Shown: one piece after another, positions 43,163 to 52,966 of the stretch
Position numbering within the stretch: position 1 is the first letter of the stretch
How the letters are laid out: each line of letters begins with the position of its first letter
Assembly (NCBI GenBank): GCA_033296685.1
Contig: MU854359.1
Location: 62,001-126,000, forward strand
DNA length: 64,000 nucleotides
Direction of reading: 5' to 3'
DNA from: Parachaetomium inaequale
Lineage: Eukaryota; Ascomycota; Sordariomycetes; Sordariales; Chaetomiaceae
Notes under the pieces: model-generated
What the model was told of the DNA's origin: nothing
What the model saw: only the letters and a program-made list of their open reading frames with translations
The model's database searches: none
Made by a program: the position numbers and the translations under genes

Positions 43163-44487
43163 CTTGCTGGCGGCGAAGGTAAAGCTGAGTACGGCGGCGA
43201 AAGTGAAGGTGAATGCGTCGCCGAATCCCGCGGCTGGTTTACTCGGTTCGCCGTCCTGCGCCGGAGGCCGATATCAACGGGGGCCGACGCGGTCGGCGCC
43301 AGTCATCCCCGGCCGTCGGGGCAAGGTGCTACAGCCAAACTGTGTTGCCGGTGGTACGCGACGACGATCCGATATCCAATGTCCGGTCGGATGCAAAGGG
43401 GAGCCGGAGCTGCCAGAGTTCGGCCGAAATTCCTCAGTTGCCGGTCGAGAAATCCAGCCGAGTAGCGGATAAATCGCGCCTTGGAGGTGGCATGATATCC
43501 CCGCCAGTATTATGGGAAGCTGACCAGGGCTAAATGCGGGCGATTCGGACACGAGGGGGTCATCGAGGATGCATCATCCCGCGCGACGAAACCCATCTTG
43601 CTCAAAACCCACGGGTTGCCACACGGTCCCTGGAGAACACAGGAGCCCGGCTCTGCATGGCGCTGTCTTCCGGTTTTGAGCATGTTGGAGACGAGAGCGG
43701 GTTGTGAGTGGCTGGCGAGAACCAGAAGTTCGGCGCGCCGGCGACAACTTGCTCAAACCCGCGCGCGCACAGGAACGATGCCGCATGCGGTTAGCTCGGC
43801 GGCGGGTGGCTGAACCAACCTGCCGAGGCCGGGCGCGGGTCCGTGTTTGCATTTCGGGGTTGACAATGGTGAGGGCTCTGATTGAAAAATCCAATGCCCA
43901 TCACAGGGTCGTCGGACGAGGTTGATGGTGATATTTCCATCTCGCCTTCAATGCCGCTCCAGTTGCATCGTGGAAGTCTGAGCCCGGACCCTTGGCAACA
44001 AAGCTTGGCGTTTGCTTGTGCGGGATGGTGGGGCGGGTGGGGAGCCAAGCCCTAGCAGCGGCCCACAAAACACCCTTGCGGGGTTGCAAACGGTACTGCA
44101 TCGCGAGACGAGCTCCCACTGCACCCGCCATCACAGCTCCGCGAGGCTGGGTCGCCGAATCCAGGTTGCAACCCGCGTTTCAGGGCGTTCATTGCCATGT
44201 ATTTGACGCAGGCGTTGAATCCCGGACACCGGAACTCGGCACGAGTCCACAGGCAGCGGACAGACCGCGGAAGCCGGGTGTTGAGAAATCCCTCCAACTT
44301 CCCGCGCCGTTGCATCAATTGATCAGACCTAGGGAAGGCAGCCGGGCGGTTGCCATTGGTTTATAAGCCGTAGTCCCCGGCATTCGGCCGCCCATAGTCC
44401 CCGACTTGCATTCATCCCATCTACCCGTCCCGAGTCTCCTGCCGTTCCGACTTCCCACACACCAGAACCACCACAACCAGCTCCACC
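43163..44487. promoter_or_regulatory. Shared upstream region of the metalloreductase and X325 genes
   Basis: 1.3 kb between two divergent genes with no supported gene inside. The octamer CTTGCTCA, one base from the yeast Mac1 copper-response site (TTTGCTCA), occurs at 43597-43604 and 43748-43755, both times followed by AAAC-type sequence and a CCC(A/G)CG block. Whether a copper regulator binds here is a guess. Confidence 0.35.
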
Positions 44488-45206
44488 ATGGCGCCGCTAC
44501 GCTCTCTCTTCGCCGCCGCCGCGCTCTTCCTCTCCGCGCACGCCCACTTCGAACTCCTCCAGCCCACCGCGCTCGAGGGCGCCCAGATGAACGAGGACCT
44601 CGAGGCCAACGCACCCTGCGGCGGCGGCGTGGCCGACCTCTCGACCAACACGGCCACCGACTTCCACGTCGACGGCGACGCCGTGAGCTTGGTGCTGGGC
44701 CACGCGCAGGCCAACTGGCTGGTGCGCGCCACGCTCGACTCGCACGCCGCCACCAACTGGACCCAGCTGTTCCCCATCGTCCAGCAGAGCGGCCAGGGCA
44801 AGTTCTGCGAGCCCGCCGTCACGGCCCCCAAGGAGTGGGCTGGCAAGAAGGGCTTCATCGGCATCGCGTGCGCCGCCCCGGACGGCATGCTCTACCAGGT
44901 CGGTGCCAGCAGCCCCCTCGCTTCCTGTTCGTTCCCTGCTGACTGTTGTAGTGCGCCGCCGTCAACTTCGTCTCGGGCGCCAACACCACTCCCGCCTCGT
45001 GCACCAACGCATCCGTGAGCGCGAGTTTTGTCGACGATGCCAGCCTCACGGCCCTGCTGAGTAGCTCGACCACAACCTCTCCCAGTCCGTCTGCGTCGAC
45101 CTCGGGGAGCGCAGCGCCCTCATTGCTCGTCCGGGGCAGCGGTCTGCCAATTGGGAGTCTCGCCGTCACGGCAGTGATGCTGGTCGCGGGGGCTGCCCTC
45201 TTGTAG
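44488..45206 (+). CDS. GPI-anchored histidine-brace copper protein, X325/BIM1-like
   Basis: Two exons: 44488-44898 and 44952-45206 (53-bp intron, branch CTGAC); 221 residues. The signal peptide (1-19) ends AHA, so the mature chain begins with His20 (HFELLQPTALEG), the free N-terminal His that forms one arm of a copper histidine brace. A candidate second ligand is the His in LGHAQANW. Paired Cys residues (APCGGG, KFCEPA, GIACAAP, PASCTN) and the Asn-Glu-Asp pattern fit the LPMO-like X325 family. A Ser/Thr-rich linker and a hydrophobic C-terminus (PIGSLAVTAVMLVAGAALL) indicate a GPI anchor. Members bind copper but do not cleave polysaccharides; Cryptococcus Bim1 helps copper uptake. The location on the outer plasma membrane next to a reductase fits that role. 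Confidence 0.85.
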
Positions 45207-45546
45207 AAGCGTCTTCGGAGTTGGTCAAGCGGTCAGGATTTCGGCTGGAGTTGGGAGGCCTGCGATGTATCTAATTCATAGCCAAACAGCACTCCGGGCA
45301 GGGTCGTGTAATATACAACAGCTAATCAACATGAAGCTCATCATCGTCCCCCTAGATATCCCAGGGGTGAATATGCAGCACACCACCTCGCATGCCATTG
45401 GGTCACGCATTGTGATCCGCTCTGCTGCCTGTTGCTGCCTGGCTAATTGAGAACTCTTCAGACACCACACTGCAGCATCATAAAGATTAACCGAGTCAAC
45501 CAAGTCCGCTTCCTCCCCAGTTTCCCCAACCTTGACAATCGCCGCA
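45207..45546. other. Intergenic, no supported gene
   Basis: Short 3' flank of the X325 gene and promoter of the next gene. Nothing recognised. Confidence 0.5.
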
Positions 45547-46285
45547 ATGGGTGCACTGGGCTCCACGACCGTCCTGCGCGGCTTCAAGGTCTCGACGGCC
45601 GTCCTCGACGCCTTTCTCGCCGCCAACGGCCTTGACGAAACCTATGGCGCGCCGCCCTTCTACCAACACCATCCCGACAACGACCGCATCTCGGTCCTGC
45701 TGCACACCAAGATCGCCAAGGTGGACGCGGCGGCCGACAAGAAGAGGTTCCGCGTCATGATGCCCGCACGCGAAGGGCATGGCAATTCTGAAGTCGCATA
45801 TATCACGCACTCCTGGGTCTCCGTCTATGCCCACCGCGAGCTGAACATGGACGAGGATCTGCCGGCCGATGTCCCCGCCGGGTTCGAAGAGCTCAGGCAG
45901 GAAGTCCTCTCCTTCTGCGGCGCCGTCCCGGACGCACACAAGATGCGTGAGGAGGGCCGCATGGGGCTCTACGTGGTCTACACGTACGAAATCCAGGGCT
46001 TGTACTCGCCGCAGGAGTTCCTCGACCGTGCCAAGGTCCGTCTGCACTCGGCCTCCTTTTTTTTTAAACTACCACCTCACATACCCTATGTCTCTCGTCG
46101 TCTCTGCTTCAAGTTTGAGCTTTGCTGAAACAGCCTCATGCCGACAGGTCCCTCAACAGTGTGACCGGTGTGATGCCGAGTTTGACGATGGTCCGTACCC
46201 GCACCTGGCCTTTTACAAAAGACAGCTGCATCGCAGGGACGCTCATGGGTGTAGGGAGGGCACCAGCCCGCTGCCGGATGCCTAG
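45547..46285 (+). CDS. Uncharacterised fungal protein with Cys/His-containing C-terminus
   Basis: Two exons: 45547-46035 and 46148-46285. The intron is 112 bp (donor GTCCGT, acceptor ACAG) and in phase 0; 208 residues. The first 163 residues look like one globular alpha/beta domain (GFKVSTAVLDAFLAANGL, ISVLLHTKIAKVD, YITHSWVSVYAHRELNM). The second exon adds CDRCDAEF and several His (YPHL, QLHRRDAHGC), possibly a zinc site. If the intron is retained the protein ends instead after a short basic/hydrophobic tail at about 46128. The donor is weak, so the splice is not certain. No family name can be given. Confidence 0.55.
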
Positions 46286-46633
46286 TTTGATAGTTCTAGG
46301 ATGAGCTGGAGCCCCATAATCCACCAGCCATCAGTTCTTGTTTCCAGCAGCTGGTCGACACATATGTGAGAGCTTGGTGCCAAGTGCTCTCCCATCTCCG
46401 CTGGTGCCTGGCTGGCTGAGTGCGCTGCATGCTTGGCGACAAGTCACCGCCCCCAACCCCCTCACCTCGGAGCCCTCCCAAGAATCAGAGTCAGGATGCA
46501 GTTCTCCCAGAGCAACTCTTTGCTCCCATTTTCTTTCAGCCGCCGCCGACGACAATCTGGATTCCTCGGCCCAGCATAAGACACCAAATATCCCACCACG
46601 CTTGCCCCCATCACACACACCAAACGGACCGCC
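46286..46633. other. Intergenic, no supported gene
   Basis: About 350 bp between small plus-strand genes. Nothing recognised. Confidence 0.45.
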
Positions 46634-47074
46634 ATGTCATCCTCCCACGCAAATCAAGCCAGTTGCTGTACGTGCTCCCCATCACCAAAGACGCGGTGAG
46701 ACGGCGACGTGCTTTCTATCACGGCAACGGCTAAGCAGCTCCCAGCCGACAATGCCCCCCAAGCGACAACCGCGGCCGAGCCAAGCCAGGTCGACGGCGG
46801 CCCCCAGAAGGAACGTCGCTACGGGCCCACCGACGAGCAGCTCGCGCGGGCCCACGAGATCCTCGCACGGCTGGAAGCCGAGGGGGTGATCAAGCCCTTT
46901 GTGGTCCGGTATCCGAGCTTGATCCTCGACGACGGGACAGTTCTCGACTTGAATCAGCCCGGCCCGGCCAAAACCAGCTCTGAAGGGGCCTGCGAAAATT
47001 CTGACGGCGCTTTGGTGTCGTCGGCTGAAGCTGACTGTCCAAGCCGCGGAGAGAAGAAGACGGCGCGCCTGTAA
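46634..47074 (+). CDS. Small hypothetical protein, 120 residues
   Basis: Proposed exons are 46634-46667 and 46746-47074, with a 78-bp intron (donor GTACGT, branch GGCTAAG, acceptor CCCAG). Without this splice the frame has a stop at 46697 and no ATG. The core is a helix with a short strand region (TDEQLARAHEILARLEAEGV, then FVVRYPSLILDDGTVLDL), followed by a Ser/Glu-rich tail. No domain recognised. The clean core argues for a real gene; the short first exon is the weak point. The stop lies 70 bp before MITE copy 2. Confidence 0.5.
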
Positions 47075-47144
47075 GCTGGGTCGTGTGAGAGAGGACTGGA
47101 CGGCAATGGGAACTACCTTACAAACTAGTAATAGGCAATAACTA

Positions 47145-47474
47145 CAGTTCAACTCTTGTTTGTTTGTTAGCGCGGGACTCTTGACATTTATCTACTACTT
47201 AAAAGTTAGAAAAGAAGGAAGGTAAAAGGAAAGTAATAAAAAAGAAAAGGGAAAGAATAAAAAGAAAGAAAAACTCTTTTCTCTCTCTTTCTTTTCTCTC
47301 TCTTTCTTTTCTCTCTCTTTCTTTTCTCTCTTTTCTCTCTCTTTCTCTCTCTCTTTCTTTTTCTTTTTTTTTAAAAAAAAAATATAGGTATCGTTCTAAC
47401 GATTAGAATATTAACCTGAAGCGAGAACCCTATCTCCTAAGGTCAGGCGCTAACGAACAAACAAGGGGAGACTA
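47145..47474. mobile_element. Small non-autonomous inverted-repeat element (MITE), copy 2
   Basis: 330 bp, flanked by TA at 47143-47144 and 47475-47476. Left end CAGTTCAACTCTTGTTTGTT; right end reads inward TAGTCTCCCCTTGTTTGTTC, where the terminal C has become T, as RIP would cause. It shares with copy 1 (5879-6169) both ends, the purine arm, the pyrimidine arm and the block GGTCAGGC-CTAACGAACAAA. The pyrimidine arm here is expanded as a CTCTCTTTCTTTT-type minisatellite (about 47275-47370). No coding capacity. Confidence 0.75.
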
Positions 47475-47943
47475 TAGCTAAGGATATTTAACCCGGCTCA
47501 GGCCCGGGCTGTTCAACTTTGCTCTGTCAGGATTCATTACTGAATTGAGTGATTGATCTTTAGAAGGGGAATGGGGGTGGTTTGATATCAGGCATTTGTT
47601 TGATCACGTCTCGGCACGTAATGCCGCCGGATATGCCCGGATATCCAGGCTCTGATAGTTACCCCTTTCCTTTGAACGAACCCAAAGACTTGGCATCTCA
47701 CCAGAAGGATCGCCTGCATTCCGTGTCCCTGCCGAATGGGCCGTGTTGGTTGGTCTGTTGGCGCGCCTGCATGTGTGACTCAATGTGTCACAATTGCGCT
47801 CCAGCAGTCATCTCATCTTCAGTAGTGTGTCACAACAGGCCCGGCAGCACACCAGGCGCTACAAGCACACTTCGGCCCTCAATATTCCCCCGAGCGAGAA
47901 AAGTCTGCAACTCCAAGTCTTCTCCCCAACGCCAAACCTCAGC
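47475..47943. other. Intergenic, no supported gene
   Basis: Between MITE copy 2 and the next gene. The reading frame of the next gene is open upstream to 47785, but that extension is Ser/Arg-rich and lacks an in-frame ATG. Confidence 0.45.
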
Positions 47944-48864
47944 ATGACAACCAGCAATACCGACTTCAAGTTGATCTCCAGCATACCATCGCCAAAGCCG
48001 ATCACCATGTCCAACCCATCCGACCTGGAAACGGCCCAAGAGCTGCACCAAACAACCACAAAAGAATCAGAAGAAGAAGACTTCCACAACCAAAACGCCC
48101 CCGGCTCCGGCCCGCAGCCGCTCATCGAGAAGTGGCTGCCCACCCTCACGGCCCTCGACAAAGCCACCGAGCAAGCCTTCCCCTCCAGCCCGCAACCCGA
48201 CCGCGCCGACCCCAAAATCATAAACTTCACGCGCGCCGCGTTCCGCCTCTACTGGCACGTCGCGCTTACGCGCCTGCTCGACGACATCGCCGCCGACGAG
48301 TCGATCCCGCACCACGTAACGTCGCCGTCCGTCAACACGTTCGTCGTCAAGATCTTTGATCGGCCGCACCAGGGGTGTTGTCCCTGCTCGCTGCCGTTCG
48401 TGCCGCCAAGTATCGTCGTAAGGAATGAGGAGGGGGTGAACAAGGTGGATTTGGTGCGGGCGGTGAGGGATTATTTGTACGGGGAGGGGGCGCGGCCGGT
48501 GGTTTATTTGGAGGGGGATGAGGAGGATTATGAGGACGAGGATTGGGAGGAGAATGGGGAGGATGGGGACATGGGGGAGGGTGGGGATGGGGATGAGGAC
48601 GACGGATGGGGCGTCAAGATGAGGACGCCGCTGGTGTACACGTGGGACTGGATGAGCGGTGGGAGAAATGAGGACGGGGATCCGCTGTCGTACTACACCG
48701 AGGTGCCGCAGGTGTTTATATACTGCTGTCGGGCTGCGGAGTTTGAGAGGAAGCAGGAGGAGCTGGAGAGGGAGAGGAAAAAGAGGCAGGAGGAGCGGCA
48801 GAAGTGGGAGGAGAAGCAGAAGAGGGAGCCTGAGGAGAGCGAGGGGGATAAATCCAAGCTTTGA
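47944..48864 (+). CDS. Uncharacterised acidic protein with C-terminal charged helix
   Basis: Intronless, 306 residues from ATG 47944; a second ATG is at 48007. Residues about 60-170 look globular (IEKWLPTLTALDKATEQAF, FRLYWHVALTRLLDDIAAD, VVKIFDRPHQGCCPCSLPF). Next comes a very acidic stretch (about 195-225, Glu/Asp/Gly-rich), then a second short ordered part (PLVYTWDWMSGG, VFIYCCRAAEFE). The last 40 residues form a Glu/Lys/Arg single helix. No family recognised. Confidence 0.6.
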   Translation: MTTSNTDFKLISSIPSPKPITMSNPSDLETAQELHQTTTKESEEEDFHNQNAPGSGPQPLIEKWLPTLTALDKATEQAFPSSPQPDRADPKIINFTRAAFRLYWHVALTRLLDDIAADESIPHHVTSPSVNTFVVKIFDRPHQGCCPCSLPFVPPSIVVRNEEGVNKVDLVRAVRDYLYGEGARPVVYLEGDEEDYEDEDWEENGEDGDMGEGGDGDEDDGWGVKMRTPLVYTWDWMSGGRNEDGDPLSYYTEVPQVFIYCCRAAEFERKQEELERERKKRQEERQKWEEKQKREPEESEGDKSKL

Positions 48865-49019
48865 GAGTAGGCTGATAATCGGGATTGTGCTCCGACCCGT
48901 ATCAAGAGCCTGAGTTTGTATGCTGCTGCATTCTAAAAACTAGTCCGGTAGGGGTCCCAGATTCTATCATATACTGTTGCTGAAACTTCTATTCATTGTC
49001 TCGAGTACAGAACCGCCGC

Positions 49020-49531
49020 TCATTCTACAAACTCGGTAATCTCAAACGCCTTCGGCCCCGTGTACGCCACGTCATTGTCAAACGGGTTCGGCTCGCTGTT
49101 CAGGCTGACGGTGATGTCCTCGGCCGGCACCGCGTACCGGCCCTTGACGCCGTTGACCGTCACGTTGAAGGTCGCGCCGCTGCCGGCCGTGGTCGGCTGG
49201 AAGAAGGTCCAGCTCACGGCCGCGTTGTCGCACTTGCCCGCGCCCTCGTACACGTTGGCGAGCCAGGTGGCGCCCGAGAAGCCCGAGTCGAGGTAGGCCG
49301 TGCAGTGCGACGGAACCGAGAGGCCGGGCGCGGAGACGTCAAAGGCGAAGCTGGGGGAGTTAGTCAAGGGTGAGCTAGGAGGGGTCCGAGCTAGACTCAC
49401 TTGCAGTATCCGCTCAGGTGCACCTTGCTCGCGCTGAAGTTGGTGATGTCGTAGGGCCCAGTGGTCTGACGGGCCACGGGGCTGGCGGTTGCCAGGCCGG
49501 CGAGAAGGAGGACGGAAGAGAAGGACTTCAT
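49020..49531 (-). CDS. Small secreted protein, AA1-like (Alt a 1 type) fold
   Basis: Two exons: 49531-49401 and 49350-49020 (50-bp intron, donor GTGAGT, branch CTAAC); 153 residues. Signal peptide 1-16 (MKSFSSVLLLAGLATA) followed by a possible Arg dipeptide-type processing site (PVARQ). The mature part has the small beta-rich pattern of the AA1-like/Alt a 1 family: YDITNFSASKVHLSGYCNF, paired cysteines (YCNF, HCTAY, KCDNAA), and the strand ending AFEITEF. Family members are secreted, often abundant and sometimes effectors or allergens; no enzymatic role is known. Divergent from the pseudogene region upstream. Confidence 0.7.
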
Positions 49532-50913
49532 GGTGGTGTAGGCTGGTTTTGACCGTCTTGTTCAAGGTTGAAATGTGTAGTGCTCCTAGGTCATAATTTC
49601 CATCATTCATGTGCTATCTCAGCTTTTATAGTGCTGTGCTTCATCCCGCCGCTCCGGTAGCTGGTGCCGGAGGATTTAAGGTTGTGTCAGATGGCTTGGC
49701 GCCCTCGTATTCTCAGCCACCGCAGGACAGGGTGCTTAAAATAACCACCCATGGCGTCAGTTGCGTTCTGCGGCGTGACATTGTGCCGTGTGACTGGTAT
49801 TCGCCTTGAACCCTTTTGCCCGGTTCTAGTAGTGATCCGCCAAACGCCTCGTCTTCGTCGTTGCGGTTGGCTGCCGGAAACATCGGGTCGAGGGCTGCTG
49901 GCCACACAGAGCGTTGGAAAGTGGCAGGCGGATCCTTCGAGGTGGCTGGCGTTGAGCAGGCTGACATAGTGGCCGGGTTGGGAAAGATGGGCATGCTAAT
50001 GGATGTGTATGCTGACGAGGCAAAGGGATACGAGCGATGAACATCGGTGAGTTGGCGGATAGCACGGACAAAGATAAAACTGGAAGAGGTGAGGAGAGAG
50101 GCGGCGGTGAGAGGAGCACAGCTGCTAGTTCCAGGAGTGAAGATCTGAGGGAGGGTGACGGATGTAGCGGTTAGTGTTGGTCAATGGCCTGGTCTTATCC
50201 TTCTAACCATTATTGAATTCTCGTGTAACATGAGGAGCTTTGCCATCCCTGGGTAACGCTATCTCAACGAGTTAAGCTCCAGTCAGCCTAGGCACAATTA
50301 GTTTTCAAGTTGATAGGAGCACAAGTTGATAGGAGCACACTTGACGAGTTGATGCTTCCTTGCATCTACACAATCTACACATAAATGATAACGGGTGTCT
50401 TCCTCTCCGGCAAACCATCAGGCTCGGGAAGTTAGTTCTCCATAGCGAAGATAAACTTCTGTATCGTTCCCCGTCCAGTTCTCGGAATCGGGTCTCTTCA
50501 GATGTGGAACTCAGGGTGGCGCCCTGCCAGAGGCTCTGTACTCGATCGAATCGTCCCTGAACGGGTATTACAGAGAAGAGCGGCGATTAGGTAGGCGATA
50601 ATCAGACCCAGCGGCGTGTCGGCGAGGAATCTCGGCACCTGGATAGGTAACCAAGTCCTCACTCTCAGGGGTCGTAAAGCATCACGAACTGCTATTTTCA
50701 CTCCGGATCTCGTTGAACCTTTCCACTGTCCAGTCAAGGCCATTGTCGTATTTGAAGCTGCAGGTTTCGCCCACGTGACATTGCGCCTTGCATAATACTT
50801 ATCCTTCCTTCTTAACCCCTTTCTTTATCCTATCGCAACCGTCGCCGCCGTAGCTTCAAACCGCCTCTCCACCCCTCCCGCCAACGTGCCGCGGCGAACA
50901 GCGTGTACAAGCA
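49532..50913. other. Intergenic, no supported gene
   Basis: 1.4 kb with lower GC in its middle. A 16-bp tandem direct repeat (AAGTTGATAGGAGCAC, two copies) lies at about 50308-50339. No gene or RNA recognised. Confidence 0.45.
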
Positions 50914-51651
50914 TGGATCCCTTCGACATCCCTATTGAACCCATCCGCCCCCCCCACATCGAGGTCGACCCTTCCCTCCGCACCATCACACGGGGAGTAC
51001 CCAAACGGGCCGCCATCGACGCCCCAGTCCCAGAGGTCCACGCTACCACACAAGAGCACCTCGACAACTTTAAGAGGAATGCTGTTACTCATGTCGTGAT
51101 CCAGTAAGACAACCCGTTGTAAAAAAAATGTGAGTTGGGGCTAACTAGGCACGGTAGAGTCACCATTTCCCGACAGATACAGATATTCAAATATATCGGC
51201 TACCAGTACGACTGGAACGTCCCAAGCCCGTTTTGGGATTTCCTCGGCAGGATAGCCGCCAAGGCCATCTTCAACGACCAAGTCCACCTGAACGAGCTCA
51301 ACTTCGTCACCATCGGCCGTCGCGTATACGACGTCTACGTGGAGGGCTGCGGCGGACGCACAGAAAGCAGCAGGCGTAAGCGGCCTTGAGGGGCTGCCAC
51401 CGCTCAGCGTCATCGAGGTGAACTTCAAGAAGCCCCAGCCGGGGCAACCAATCGAGGTGGCCTGGGTACCTGCTCGGGCGCTGTTCACTGCCAAGATCAG
51501 GCAATGTAGGCCGAAAACATCCCACGGGCTGGAAACACACTGACCGAAAGGTAACAGGGAACGAACGTGCTGGTAAACCACTAGACCATCATATCCCCAA
51601 GAAACTGGAAGCCGAGAAGACGGGGCCAGACGTGGGGGAGGCGGCTTGACC
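50914..51651 (+). pseudogene. Broken gene of unknown family with two apparent frameshifts
   Basis: Starts at ATG 50914 (MDPFDIPIEPIRPPHIEVDP). A 53-bp intron (GTAAGA at 51104, branch GGCTAACT, acceptor TAG ending 51157) joins VTHVVIQ to VTISRQIQIFKYIGYQYDWN. The frame then runs to a stop at 51388, but good coding sequence continues in the next frame from about 51344 (GVSGLEGLPPLSVIEVNFKK, then VAWVPARALFTAKI) and shifts again near 51505 to a third frame ending at TGA 51649-51651 (DHHIPKKLEAEKTGPDVGE). Each shift equals one extra base. A 41-bp intron could explain the first shift; nothing explains the second. Either a decayed gene or base errors in G-rich runs. Family unknown. Confidence 0.45.
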
Positions 51652-52034
51652 AAATGATGGTGGCGGAGACTCATAACTGGATGGACTCTACCCCCAGGAG
51701 GTTTGGGGTGAGCGAGTTGTTACTCAGGAGAATGACGATGTTTGTGGAGGTTAAGGTTTGTGGACTGGACTCCAGGAAGATGAAATCGCCGTCAAAGAAC
51801 CGATGCGAGTTTGAATTACAGACTCTGGACACACATTACCCAGGACATTTTTCAGTGGAACTCAGTGGCAGTGTGGTTGTGCAGTTACTTGTCCAATTCA
51901 ATCCACTCGAGCAACCTCGCAGTGGTTGATATCACAAAATAGGTACAGAAGAAGTATACACAACCATTTTATCATGGTTTAGCGCGCGCAGGCCCCCCGG
52001 ACGCTGCGTGCGCTTGGCATCGAGCATCCTCCGC
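51652..52034. other. Intergenic, no supported gene
   Basis: A plus-strand frame (about 51654-51929) continues after the pseudogene and might be more of it, but it has no recognisable domain. Confidence 0.4.
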
Positions 52035-52966
52035 TTAGAGGTGGAGGACATCGAGTTGCAGGACATCGAGGTGGACGAGCCCGAAGACGGGGGCGAGCAG
52101 GCCGGTGAGGCCGTCGCAGGTGTTGGTGATGAAGCCGACGGAGGCGGCGATCTTGCCGATGACGGCCTCGACGGTGGCAACGACGTGGAGCTTGGCAACG
52201 ATGGCGAGGGCGAACTTGACGATGGGGCCGACGATGTGGAGGAGGAGGCCGAGGCAGGCGTGGAGCTCGACGCCGATGACAGCGAGGATTTCTGGAACGG
52301 TCAGCAGGGTCCGAGCCGTCATGGGGAAGAGGCGACTTACCGTCCTTGAGCGAGACGAGGCCCTTAAGGGTGACCTCAACCTTGGCGACGAGGGCCTGGA
52401 TGCGGACGACGAGGCTGAGGATGAGCTTGAGGTCGGCCTCAACGAGGGCCTCGGCGTCGACGACGAGGCCGTCGAGCTTGGGGACGCAGTCGAGCAGGAC
52501 CTGGAGGTCGGCCTTGAGGTCGACGATGGCCTTGAGCAGGGCCTGGGCGTCGATCTCGGCGCCGGCAATGATGGAGGCTGGTTCTGTCAGCCGTGCTCAA
52601 TACGTGGGTTTCAACACTCTTACCAATCAGGTTGAGGTGGGCCTCGACCTTGGCCTCGACCTCGCTGGCAACGTCGACGACGGTGTGGACAACGACAACG
52701 ACCTGGCTGGTGGCGTGGTCGCCAACCTCGCTGGTGGCGTCGTCGGCAACCTCGTCAACGTCGCCGCCGGTGTGGGTGCCGGGGAGGGTGCCGGGGAGGG
52801 TGCCGGGGAGGGTGCCGGGGAGGGTGAGGGCGGTCTTGGTGCTGACGACGGCGCTGGTCACAGTGGTGCACTGGGCCGGCAGGGTGACGGTGACGTCGGG
52901 GACCGGGAGGGTCGGGGCGGCCATGGCGCCAACGGCGAAGGCGGCGAGGGTGCTGAAGAACTTCAT
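52035..52966 (-). CDS. Secreted hydrophobic helical protein with LPGT repeats
   Basis: Three exons: 52966-52624, 52577-52341, 52291-52035. Introns are 46 and 49 bp, each with a CTGAC branch; 278 residues. Signal peptide 1-17 (MKFFSTLAAFAVGAMAA). After a short beta-like start there are four LPGT units (about 49-64), encoded by a 12-bp minisatellite. The rest is a chain of amphipathic to strongly hydrophobic helices rich in Val/Leu/Ala (QALLKAIVDLKADLQVLLDC, LILSLVVRIQALVAKVEVTL, LHACLGLLLHIVGPIVKFAL) with few Cys. No membrane anchor or GPI site is evident. It recalls fungal hydrophobic-surface or cell-wall-associated proteins, but no family match can be claimed. Confidence 0.65.
52786..52833 (+). 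repeat. 12-bp minisatellite encoding LPGT units
   Basis: GGTGCCGGGGAG repeated about four times in register within the first exon of the secreted hydrophobic protein gene. Confidence 0.8.
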
